Shown here one piece after another: positions 8,211-15,974 of a DNA stretch of 64,000 nucleotides. The notes beneath the pieces were generated by a model that saw only the letters and a program-made list of their open reading frames with translations, was not told where the DNA came from and made no database searches. The position numbers and the translations under genes were made by a program. Numbering within the stretch: the stretch's first letter is position 1; each line of letters begins with the position of its first letter. The stretch comes from CATQHS01 sp963422655 (GTDB lineage: Bacteria; Actinomycetota; Acidimicrobiia; Acidimicrobiales; Aldehydirespiratoraceae), in the NCBI GenBank assembly GCA_963422655.1, contig OY730440.1, positions 1,054,001 to 1,118,000 on the forward strand, in the 5' to 3' direction.

Positions 8211-9389
8211 ATGGCCCAGAGCCGCCCCCGCCAGCAACAGCGCCGAGATCGAGGACCCGCAGTATTACCGGAGCTGACCGAACGACAGATCGCCTGGTGC
8301 GCCACGGCGCGGGGAGCCAGCATCGACGGTATCGAGGTGGCTCATCATGACAGCAGGGCGCGGATCGGGACCGGACCCTCCATGTCACGTTCGGCCCGCG
8401 AAGACCTCGAAGCCCTCCAATTGCGATCAGGGGCGACCCGATCACAGGGAGCCGGCCGCCGAGAGGTGGAGGAGTCCCCCGACCCGGCCCGGACCTGCTT
8501 CGAACGGGACCGCGACCGGATCCTGCACGCCGAGGCTTTCCGGCGACTGGCCGGCAAGACCCAGGTGTTCGTCTTTCCCGACGACCATCAGCGCACCCGG
8601 CTGACTCATACCCTGGAGGTGGCTCAGGTCGCCCGAAGCGTTGCCCGGGCCCTGCGGCTCAACGTCGTCTTGACCGAGGCCATAGCGCTGGGCCACGACT
8701 GCGGCCACGGACCGGGCGGGCACGCCAGTGAGGATGCGCTCACCCCATACCTCGAAGGTGGTTTCGATCACGCCGTGTGGGGGGCCGACGTGACCTTGGC
8801 GCGGCTCAACCTTTGCGCCGAGACATTGGACGGGATCCGCAACCATTCCTGGTCGCGACCGGCGCCGTCCACCCCGGAAGGGGAAGTGGTCAGCTGGGCC
8901 GACCGGATCGCTTACGTCTGCCATGATTTCGAGGATGCCGTTTCGGCCGGTGTCGTCCGGCCCGATGAGCTACCGAGCCGTGTCGAAGATGTCTGCGGCT
9001 CGTCGCGACAGACCCAGGTCGCGGCATTCGTCAACGCCATGATCACCGCTACAGAAAGCACCGGCCGCATCGGCATGACGAGCGAACCGGCCGCGGCCCT
9101 GGTCGATTTCCGGGCCTTCAACCACACCCACATCTACCTGCGTCCGGCCTCGCGCCTGTGCGCTTCCCACGTGATCGACATGCTCGGAGCCCTCGTGGAC
9201 CACGTCTGTGCCCGACCCGACCGGCTCCCGGTCGAGCGCCGCCGCCGAACTGGTGACAGCAACGGTGTGCGCCGGGCTGCGGTGGAATGGGTAGCCGGTA
9301 TGACCGACCGTTACGCGGTCGAGGCCGCTCGCCAATGGCTCGACTACGACCCGGACCGGCTGCCCCGAGGTGTGGGCATCGACCTCTGA
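8211..9389 (+). CDS. dGTPase-like HD-domain triphosphohydrolase
   Basis: This protein belongs to the deoxyguanosinetriphosphate triphosphohydrolase-like HD family, which removes triphosphate from dNTPs. The HD metal-site residues are visible: His in RLTHTLEV, the HD pair in LGHDCGHG, and the late Asp in SWADRIAY. The family core starts near the internal ATG at 8382 (MSRSAREDLEAL). I give 8211 because a TAGGCT box sits 6 bases before it; the extra 57 residues match no family I know, so 8382 remains a serious alternative. Orientation is opposite to its neighbours, between rpmA and obg, which suggests an insertion into an ancestral operon. Confidence 0.88.
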   Translation: MAQSRPRQQQRRDRGPAVLPELTERQIAWCATARGASIDGIEVAHHDSRARIGTGPSMSRSAREDLEALQLRSGATRSQGAGRREVEESPDPARTCFERDRDRILHAEAFRRLAGKTQVFVFPDDHQRTRLTHTLEVAQVARSVARALRLNVVLTEAIALGHDCGHGPGGHASEDALTPYLEGGFDHAVWGADVTLARLNLCAETLDGIRNHSWSRPAPSTPEGEVVSWADRIAYVCHDFEDAVSAGVVRPDELPSRVEDVCGSSRQTQVAAFVNAMITATESTGRIGMTSEPAAALVDFRAFNHTHIYLRPASRLCASHVIDMLGALVDHVCARPDRLPVERRRRTGDSNGVRRAAVEWVAGMTDRYAVEAARQWLDYDPDRLPRGVGIDL

Positions 9390-9420
9390 GAGCTGAGGGA
9401 CCTCTGGGAACTGGGGCCGC

Positions 9421-9672
9421 TCAGTCGGTGATCACATCGACGAGCTTGCGACCCCGGCGGCTGGCGAACTTCACCCGGCCGGGGGCAGTGGCGAACAACG
9501 TGTCGTCGCCGCCCCGGCCGACGTTGTTGCCGGGATGGAACTTGGTGCCCCGCTGGCGGACGATGATGGCGCCGGCGAGTACCCGGCCCCCGTCATATAC
9601 CTTCACCCCGAGCCGTGACGCGTTGGAATCGCGCCCATTTCGGGTCGAGCCGCCACCCTTGGTCTTCGACAT
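9421..9672 (-). CDS. rpmA: 50S ribosomal protein L27
   Basis: The 83-residue basic protein starts MSKTKGGGSTRNGRDS and contains the L27 signature GTKFHPGNNVGRG. L27 lies close to the peptidyl-transferase centre of the large subunit. It is cotranscribed with rplU, 6 bases away. No N-terminal cleavage extension of the Firmicutes type is present. Confidence 0.97.
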   Translation of the reverse strand: MSKTKGGGSTRNGRDSNASRLGVKVYDGGRVLAGAIIVRQRGTKFHPGNNVGRGGDDTLFATAPGRVKFASRRGRKLVDVITD

Positions 9673-9678
9673 CGGCGA

Positions 9679-9987
9679 TCAACCCTTCTCGATAGCTGTT
9701 ATCTCGATCATCGCCAGCGTCTGGCGATGACCCCAACGTCGACGCTGGTTGGACTTGTTCTTGTAGGTGAACCCGTTGATCTTCGGCCCTCGGTGCTCGT
9801 CGATGACCACCGCCGTAACCGAAGTCGCGGCCAGATCGGTGGGGGTGGCCAGTACCTCACCCCCGTCCACGATCAGCACCGGATCGAGGGATACCTCGGT
9901 GCCGGGCTCGCCGAGGCGTTCCACCGCGAGCCGCTGGCCCTGCTCTACCCGGTACTGCTTGCCGCCGGTCCTGACTACTGCATACAT
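9679..9987 (-). CDS. rplU: 50S ribosomal protein L21
   Basis: The 102-residue protein begins MYAVVRTGGKQYRVEQG, the L21 signature, and ends in the basic RRRWGHRQ region that contacts 23S rRNA. It leads the rplU-rpmA pair. A TAGGCT box lies 9 bases before the ATG with no Shine-Dalgarno, so the transcript is probably leaderless or nearly so. RNase G/E lies upstream on the same strand, 149 bases away. Confidence 0.97.
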   Translation of the reverse strand: MYAVVRTGGKQYRVEQGQRLAVERLGEPGTEVSLDPVLIVDGGEVLATPTDLAATSVTAVVIDEHRGPKINGFTYKNKSNQRRRWGHRQTLAMIEITAIEKG

Positions 9988-9996
9988 GAAGGTTCC

Positions 9997-10002
9997 AGCC
10001 TA
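9997..10002 (-). promoter_or_regulatory. Predicted near-leaderless -10 box of rplU
   Basis: TAGGCT followed by GGAACCTTC and then ATG. The 9-base gap is slightly longer than the others but shares the TANNCTGG word. Confidence 0.45.
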
Positions 10003-10136
10003 GCGGTGAGATATGCCGGTACCGCCCCCCTCCGAGGTCAGCGGCCCGGTCCGGCCCGACAGCGATCGTGGAGCGAACCGGGTAAGCGGGCCTCTCATCA
10101 TCCGGTGAGGCCTGACGACGTCGGTGGTAGTTACAC

Positions 10137-11777
10137 CTAGCCGTTGATCATGTCGTCGAGCAGCAGCACTCCCCGCCCATCGCAGGTCTCGCACACATCC
10201 GACACCGACTCCAGCAGCCCTTCGCCGATGCGCTTGCGGGTCATCTCCACCAGCCCGAGGTCGCTTATACCCGACACATGGGTTCGGGTCTTGTCCCGAG
10301 CCAGGGCGGCCCGGAACTTCTTCAGCACCTCGGAACGGTTGGCCGTGATCTCCATGTCGACGAAGTCGATCACGATGATCCCCCCGATGTCACGGAGCCG
10401 GAGCTGGCGAGCCACCTCCTCGGCCGCCTCCAGGTTGTTCTTGAACACGGTCTCCTCGAGGTTCGACCGGCCTACGTTCTTGCCGGTGTTCACGTCGATG
10501 ACTGTGAGTGCTTCGGTGTGCTCGATGATGAGCGAGCCTCCCGACGGCAACCACACCTTGACGTCGAGCGCCTTCTTGAGCTGCTCTTCGATGTGATAAC
10601 GCTCGAACAACGGCAAGGCCTCGGTGGAGGTGTCGTAGAACTTGACCCGATCGGCCAAAGGAGCGGCAACCGTGGCTACGTAGCTCTTCACCTCGCTGTA
10701 CAGAGCCCGGTCGTCGATGATCACTCCCCGGTGGTCCCTGGTGAGTTCTTCTCGAATGAGGCGCACCGTGGCCTCGGGCTCCCGGTACAGCAGAACCGGA
10801 GCCTTCGTCTTGGAGGCCAAGGCGGCGATCTTCTCCCACTGGCCGAGGAGACGGGCGATGTCTTTTTCTATCTCCTTTTTGGTCACGTCCTCAGCGGCGG
10901 TGCGCACTATCAGACCGTGACCTTTGGGACGGATCCTGTCGAGGATGGTCCGCAAACGCCGACGTTCGTCCTCGGGGAGTCGCTTGGAGATCCCGAACAC
11001 GGTCGAATCGGGTACGAGAACGACAAAACGACCCGGCAAAGATACCTCCTGGGTCAGGCGAGCCCCTTTGTGGCCGATCGGATTTTTGACCACCTGGCAC
11101 AGGATCGACTGATTCTGCTTCAGTACCTCTTCGATCCGGGGACGCCGGCCTCTGCCACCTTCGATCTCTTCGGGGTCGTACTGCATGTCGCCGCTGTAGA
11201 GAACGGCGTTCTTGGGGGTGCCTATGTCGACGAAGGCAGCCTCCATCCCCGGCAACACGTTCTTGACCCGGCCCCGGTAGATGTTGGCGTGGATCTGGCT
11301 CACGTCGTCAGCGGGCCGGGAGACCTGATGCTCGATGAGCTGGCGGCCCTCGAGCACTGCGATCTGAGTGGCTCTGTCGGTGACGTGGACGCACATGAGG
11401 TAGCGGCCCACGGCTCGACCCTTGCGGACTCGGCCGCGGCGTTGATCCATCGCCTTCTCGTCGAGCTCGACCGCCGCGTCCGACGTTACGGCCGTGACCG
11501 GTGCCAGGTCGGCGCCTCGACCCCGGCCACCCCGGCCCCGGCGACCGCGCCGACCCCGCCTGGACCCGGTGGCGGCTTTGCTGCCTTCGGATTTCGACGG
11601 CGCAGACGCGGGTCGGGTGTCGCCTATCTGGGGCTTGCGGGGCGGCGAACCGGATTGCCCGTTGGAACGAGAACCGCGATCAGCTTCCGATGAATTGTGG
11701 TTGGATTTGCCGGATTTTCCGGCTGGCGAGCTGTCCCGGCGGGAGCGACTCGCATCTTCGACCTGTCGGTCGGTCAT
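10137..11777 (-). CDS. rng: Ribonuclease G/E family endoribonuclease
   Basis: This endoribonuclease takes part in rRNA maturation and mRNA decay. The 546-residue protein has a charged low-complexity N-terminus (1-125, with arginine/glycine runs), then an S1 domain (GRVKNVLPGMEAAFVDIG, about 168-185), an RNase H-like domain, and the catalytic Mg-binding Asp residues in VIDVNTG and VIDFVDM. A CETCDGRG near the C-terminus fits the zinc-link. It is shorter than E. coli RNase E and has its disordered part at the N-terminus, as in other actinobacteria. The ATG has AAAGGA 8 bases upstream and lies inside the end of the DUF2344 gene, overlapping it by 98 bases. Confidence 0.93.
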   Translation of the reverse strand: MTDRQVEDASRSRRDSSPAGKSGKSNHNSSEADRGSRSNGQSGSPPRKPQIGDTRPASAPSKSEGSKAATGSRRGRRGRRGRGGRGRGADLAPVTAVTSDAAVELDEKAMDQRRGRVRKGRAVGRYLMCVHVTDRATQIAVLEGRQLIEHQVSRPADDVSQIHANIYRGRVKNVLPGMEAAFVDIGTPKNAVLYSGDMQYDPEEIEGGRGRRPRIEEVLKQNQSILCQVVKNPIGHKGARLTQEVSLPGRFVVLVPDSTVFGISKRLPEDERRRLRTILDRIRPKGHGLIVRTAAEDVTKKEIEKDIARLLGQWEKIAALASKTKAPVLLYREPEATVRLIREELTRDHRGVIIDDRALYSEVKSYVATVAAPLADRVKFYDTSTEALPLFERYHIEEQLKKALDVKVWLPSGGSLIIEHTEALTVIDVNTGKNVGRSNLEETVFKNNLEAAEEVARQLRLRDIGGIIVIDFVDMEITANRSEVLKKFRAALARDKTRTHVSGISDLGLVEMTRKRIGEGLLESVSDVCETCDGRGVLLLDDMING

Positions 11778-12516
11778 CTCTGTGGTCCTTTGCGTTCATG
11801 GCCAGTGCTGCGGGTACAGCCCGGCCTGTCGCCGAGAGCGGGGCCTCGAGTGGCTCACGCCGCTCGCTCTCGACTCTGATCCATTGGTGAAGACGGCGAA
11901 CCCGCAACTCGCAGGGTGACGGGTCGAAAGCGGCCAGGAGCTCGGCCGGGCGCACGGCCCGAGGTTGGGTGCCGAGCTCGGCTGTCAGCCGAACACCATC
12001 TGCCGTCGGCTCGCTCACGTCGAGCGAGACGAGCTGGGGCCGGATGTCGTCGGTGACCATCCTGCCCTTCCGCTCGCGGGTGACGACTATCTCGTCGGCG
12101 GCCAGCGCTCGAGTCGCGGCCGCCGAAACCGTTGCGGCGTCGATGCCGCCGACATCGATACCCCAAGTGCAACTCGTGACGGACTGCTGGAGGGACGGTT
12201 CGGCCCGATCGATCCTGGCAACGGCCAGCACGGTCATTCCGGTGGGGGTAGCCCCGGTCAACGTCTGAGGCAGAGCAGCAAGGGTCACCGACGCCCCCTC
12301 GGTATCGTCGAGGTCGATATCGAGATACTCGGCGTCGGACTCGTACCCGGTCGGCAGGGCCAGACCGAAAGCAATGCGGGGCCGGGGCGTGAATCCCTGC
12401 GAGTAAGCAACCGGCACTCCCGCCCGGCGCAAGGCTCGCTCCCAGATCCGGTTCACGTCGCGATGCGACGTGAACCGAATCTTGCCGACCTTGGCGAAAC
12501 GGACGCGCAGCCTCAT
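11680..12516 (-). CDS. TIGR03936/DUF2344 radical-SAM-associated protein
   Basis: The 278-residue protein starts with MRLRVRFAKVGKIRFTSHRD and contains PVAYSQGFTPRPRIAFG, hallmarks of the DUF2344 family. These proteins accompany, or are fused to, TIGR03960 radical-SAM enzymes; here the partner is the gene immediately upstream, overlapping by 4 bases. The joint substrate is unknown; a role near RNA maturation is only suggested by the RNase G/E gene downstream. The last 33 codons overlap the start of rng, an unusually long overlap for this window, so the C-terminal tail may be less conserved. Confidence 0.85.
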   Translation of the reverse strand: MRLRVRFAKVGKIRFTSHRDVNRIWERALRRAGVPVAYSQGFTPRPRIAFGLALPTGYESDAEYLDIDLDDTEGASVTLAALPQTLTGATPTGMTVLAVARIDRAEPSLQQSVTSCTWGIDVGGIDAATVSAAATRALAADEIVVTRERKGRMVTDDIRPQLVSLDVSEPTADGVRLTAELGTQPRAVRPAELLAAFDPSPCELRVRRLHQWIRVESERREPLEAPLSATGRAVPAALAMNAKDHRDDRPTGRRCESLPPGQLASRKIRQIQPQFIGS

Positions 12517-14483
12517 GAGGCGCCCGCTCCCACCGGTGCCCCGACCCGGCGCCGAGGAGTCAGCTTCACCGCAGCGGCCTCCCGGTTGGACCTTACGGCC
12601 CCGGTGCCCTGGCTGGCGCCGGCCGGTGGTGTGGCCGAAGCCACGACGTGCTCGATGCCGTAGCCGGTGCAGGCCCCGCAGTCATAGCACGGGGTCCACC
12701 GGCAGTCCTCGAGCCCGACCTCGTCGAGAGCATCACGCCAGTCCTGCCACAAGAAGTCCGTGTGGAGACCGGCTGACAGATGATCCCACGGCAAGACCTC
12801 GTTCACGCTTCGATGCCGGTGGGCATACCAGTCGGCGTCGAGCCCACAGGCCGCCATCGCCTCCATCCACAGATCATGATCGAAGTGCTCGGACCACTCC
12901 TGGAAGGTGCCCCCCCGACGCCAGACATACTCGATCACCGGGCCCAGGCGACGGTCGCCACGACTGGCCAGCCCTTCCACCAGCGTCGCCTCCGGGTCGT
13001 GCCACTTGAGCTGAACGCCTCGGGCTCGCCGCAAATCGTCCCGCAGCAGGCCGATCTTGCGCTTCAGTTCGATGGTGGTGTTCTGGCCGAACCACTGGAA
13101 CGGCGTGAACGGCTTGGGCACGAACCCGCCGACCGAGACCGTGACCGAGGGCGAACGCTGGTGAGACGAGCCGAGAGCTACACAGTTGCGGGCCAGCTCG
13201 GCGATGCCGAGCGTGTCTTCGTCGGTCTCGGTGGGCAGACCGGTGAGGAAGTAGAGCTTCACCCGGCGCCACCCCTGCGAGTACGCCCCCTCGACCGCTT
13301 CGTACAGATCTTCCTCGCTGATGAGTTTGTTGATCACCTGTCGCATCCGCCATGTGCCCGCCTCGGGGGCAAAGGTGAGACCGGTGCGACGGGCTCGCTG
13401 GATCTGCGCGGCGATGCCGACGGTGAAAGCATCGACCCGCAGGCTGGGAAGCGCAACCGACACCTGGCCGCAGCCGGCGTCGGTCACGGTATCGGCCACG
13501 ACCTGCTCGATCCCACTGAAATCGGCGGTGCTGAGAGAGGTGAGCGCCACTTCGTCGTAGCCGGTACGGCGCAGGCCGTCACTAACCATGGTGCGCACCT
13601 GCTCGGCTGGTCGTTCCCTGACCGGGCGGGTGATCATGCCGGCCTGGCAGAACCGGCAGCCTCGGGTACAGCCTCGAAACACCTCGACGTTGAGGCGGTC
13701 GTGGACCACCTCGGTGAGAGGAACCAACTGGTTCTTCGGGTAGGGCCACTCGGCCAGATCCGAAATCGTGCGCTTCTCGACAGTTGCCGGCACGCCGCGG
13801 TATCGGGGACTGACATCGACGATGCGGGCGCCTTCGTAGCTCACGTCGTACAGGGCCGGCACGTACACGCCCGCCACACCGGCGAGCTCCTTCAACACGT
13901 CGAGGCGCCCGCCCTCCCGCTTGTCCGTGGCCTTCCACCGGCCCAGGACATCGGTGATCTCTCCCACCACCTCTTCGCCGTCGCCGAGAACGACGAAGTC
14001 GAGGTAGTCGGCGAGAGGTTCCGGGTTGTAGGTACAGTGGCCTCCAGCCGCGATCAAGGGATCGGCCTCGGCCCGGTCGGCCGACCTCACCGGCACGCCA
14101 GCGAGGTCGATGCAGTTGAGCACGTTCGTGTAGGTGAGCTCGGCAGAGAGGTTGAAGGCCAGGACGTCGAAGAGCGAGGCCGGACGGTGCGTGTCCAGCG
14201 AGAACAGCGGTAGCCGTTCGGCCCGTATGAGCGCCTCGAGATCGACCCAAGGCGCATAGCAGCGCTCCGCAGCCGCGTCATCGCGTTCGTTGAGGATCTC
14301 GTAAAGGATCTGCAGACCCTGATTGGGCAGCCCTATCTCGTAGGTGTCAGGGTAGGTGAGCAGCCACGACACCACCCCCGGACCGTGAACAGGCGCCTGC
14401 ATACCATCTTCGCCACCGATGTAGCGGGCCGGTTTCGAGACTCGCGGCAACAACAACTCGAGTCGAGGCCACAGGTTCGTCAC
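12513..14483 (-). CDS. TIGR03960-type radical SAM protein with B12-binding-like N-terminus
   Basis: The 656-residue enzyme has a cobalamin-binding-like N-terminal domain (about 1-220) and a radical SAM core with the 4Fe-4S motif CTRGCRFCQAG. Near the C-terminus CYDCGACTGYG provides four cysteines that may hold a second metal site. Radical SAM enzymes cleave S-adenosylmethionine to start radical chemistry; the substrate of this family is not established. It leads the TIGR03960-DUF2344-rng block. The GTG start has a TAGCCT box 6 bases upstream and no Shine-Dalgarno. Confidence 0.88.
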   Translation of the reverse strand: MTNLWPRLELLLPRVSKPARYIGGEDGMQAPVHGPGVVSWLLTYPDTYEIGLPNQGLQILYEILNERDDAAAERCYAPWVDLEALIRAERLPLFSLDTHRPASLFDVLAFNLSAELTYTNVLNCIDLAGVPVRSADRAEADPLIAAGGHCTYNPEPLADYLDFVVLGDGEEVVGEITDVLGRWKATDKREGGRLDVLKELAGVAGVYVPALYDVSYEGARIVDVSPRYRGVPATVEKRTISDLAEWPYPKNQLVPLTEVVHDRLNVEVFRGCTRGCRFCQAGMITRPVRERPAEQVRTMVSDGLRRTGYDEVALTSLSTADFSGIEQVVADTVTDAGCGQVSVALPSLRVDAFTVGIAAQIQRARRTGLTFAPEAGTWRMRQVINKLISEEDLYEAVEGAYSQGWRRVKLYFLTGLPTETDEDTLGIAELARNCVALGSSHQRSPSVTVSVGGFVPKPFTPFQWFGQNTTIELKRKIGLLRDDLRRARGVQLKWHDPEATLVEGLASRGDRRLGPVIEYVWRRGGTFQEWSEHFDHDLWMEAMAACGLDADWYAHRHRSVNEVLPWDHLSAGLHTDFLWQDWRDALDEVGLEDCRWTPCYDCGACTGYGIEHVVASATPPAGASQGTGAVRSNREAAAVKLTPRRRVGAPVGAGAS

Positions 14484-14489
14484 GGACCC

Positions 14490-14495
14490 AGGCTA
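14490..14495 (-). promoter_or_regulatory. Predicted leaderless -10 box of the TIGR03960 gene
   Basis: TAGCCT, then GGGTCC, then GTG at 14483. A 6-base gap predicts transcription starting at the start codon. Confidence 0.55.
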
Positions 14496-14604
14496 CTGCC
14501 AGGTCGGCGGATTCTGACCGAGCTTCTTTCGGCCCGAGTAATGTCCACTACTGTTTACTGATCGTATTGTCACGATTGGGAAGACACTTTCACTGAGCAC
14601 ACCT

Positions 14605-14799
14605 TCAATGAGGATTGTGCGGACTCGAACATGAGAGCAATGATTTGGCGCTGGTTGTCGTCGCCTCGATGGTTCCGATGGCGGCCCACGACCCGGTCGG
14701 CTTATGCTGGTCCCAGTGCTCCGGCCATATATCAGGCGGCACCCACTCATCGTCCTTGGGTAAGTCGTGGTCGGCGAGACGGGTTCGGATCCGCCACAC
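14605..14799 (-). pseudogene. Possible protein remnant between rodA and the TIGR03960 gene
   Basis: The 318-base gap 14484-14801 holds a minus-strand frame whose last 64 codons read like real protein (RTRLADHDLPKDDEWVPP, then WPEHWDQHKPTGSW). Upstream the same frame runs into the antisense of rodA, so there is no proper start. It is more A+T-rich around 14520-14640 than its surroundings. I do not recognise the family. It may be the tail of a lost gene or chance. Confidence 0.25.
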
Positions 14800-14801
14800 T
14801 G

Positions 14802-15974
14802 CTAGCGACGCATCTCGTCTACGGCGTAGCGCCGCCGGTGGACGCCGGCCACCAGCCCGAGCGCGATCATCGACGTGAGCATGGACGACCCGCCGTAGCT
14901 CACCAGCGGCATGGGGATGCCGGTGACCGGCATCATGCCCATCGTCATCCCCACGGACTGGAAGAGCTGGAACAAGATCATGGCCAGAACCCCCGTGCAC
15001 AGCAACCGACCGAACACCGACGAGGCGTTACGAGCCGTTCGCCAGATCCGGTACGTCAACAACCCGTAGAGTCCGAGCAGAAGTCCCGCCCCCCTCAGGC
15101 CGAGCTCTTCTCCAGCCACCGTGAAGATGAAGTCCGTCTGCTGAGCCGGAACCAAATTGGAGCGGGTCTGGGTTCCCTGGAAGAGCCCCTGGCCTCTGAG
15201 GCCGCCGTTTCCGATGGCGATCTGGGCCTGCTCGGCGTTGTAGGCGTACTCGGCAACTTCGGCACCGACCCGGTCGGGATCGAACAGGAAGACGGTCAGG
15301 CGAGCTTGCTGGTAACCGGCCAACACGTCCGAACCGAACACCCAGATGGCGCCCGCCACTGCCATCAGAGCCAGCAGGGCCAACCACCTCACCTCTACAC
15401 CGCTCACCACCACCACCGTCACCAAGATGGCCAGGTACACCAGCACCGTGCCCGGGTCGGGCTGTAGCGTCACCAGCAGGGCGGGAACGGCGGCCAGCAG
15501 CAAACCCAGTCCGAGCCGGCGCGGACCCACGCCGCCGGATCGGGCCGAGAAGGCCAGGGCCAGCACCACGATCACCACCACCTTGCCCAGCTCGGAAGGC
15601 TGCAATTGGAAGTTGCCCACCGAGAACCAGGATCGGGCCCCGTGAATCTCGACGCCGATCACCAGCACAGCACACATCGACGCGATCATCATGCCGTAAG
15701 CGGCCGGAGCCAATTTGCGGATCCAGTCGGGCTCGATGAACGAAGCCAGCACCCCGAGGCTGGCTCCGACCACCAAGAAGAGGACTTGGCGGTCGAGATA
15801 GGTCCGGTCGGGATCAACGATATCGACGCCTGATCCTCGGGTGGCGGAGTAAACGAGCAAGACTCCGATCACCCCTATGCCTGCGGTGGTGAACACGAAG
15901 AAGGGATCGACCAGCAACCACCAGGGTTCCCTCTCAGAATTCAGGTTCTGGTCCTTCGTCGTGTCGGCGGTCAC
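14802..15974 (-). CDS. rodA: Rod-shape SEDS glycosyltransferase RodA
   Basis: RodA polymerises lipid II glycan strands during cell elongation with its partner PBP2. The 390-residue membrane protein has about ten hydrophobic segments and the SEDS signatures: IAIGNGGLRGQGL, QTDFIFTVAGEELG and the final PLVSYGGSS. Its start overlaps the mrdA stop by 4 bases (ATGA), the usual RodA-PBP2 coupling. It is the last gene of the mreBCD-mrdA-rodA operon, so it serves elongation and is not FtsW. Confidence 0.93.
   Translation of the reverse strand: MTADTTKDQNLNSEREPWWLLVDPFFVFTTAGIGVIGVLLVYSATRGSGVDIVDPDRTYLDRQVLFLVVGASLGVLASFIEPDWIRKLAPAAYGMMIASMCAVLVIGVEIHGARSWFSVGNFQLQPSELGKVVVIVVLALAFSARSGGVGPRRLGLGLLLAAVPALLVTLQPDPGTVLVYLAILVTVVVVSGVEVRWLALLALMAVAGAIWVFGSDVLAGYQQARLTVFLFDPDRVGAEVAEYAYNAEQAQIAIGNGGLRGQGLFQGTQTRSNLVPAQQTDFIFTVAGEELGLRGAGLLLGLYGLLTYRIWRTARNASSVFGRLLCTGVLAMILFQLFQSVGMTMGMMPVTGIPMPLVSYGGSSMLTSMIALGLVAGVHRRRYAVDEMRR

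Noticed and set aside
10278..11693. A 471-codon open frame on the plus strand opposite rng
   Set aside because: It mirrors the RNase G/E gene, which has clear motifs; high GC makes long antisense frames common.
12780..14213. A 477-codon plus-strand open frame opposite the TIGR03960 gene
   Set aside because: Antisense shadow of a radical SAM gene with intact motifs.
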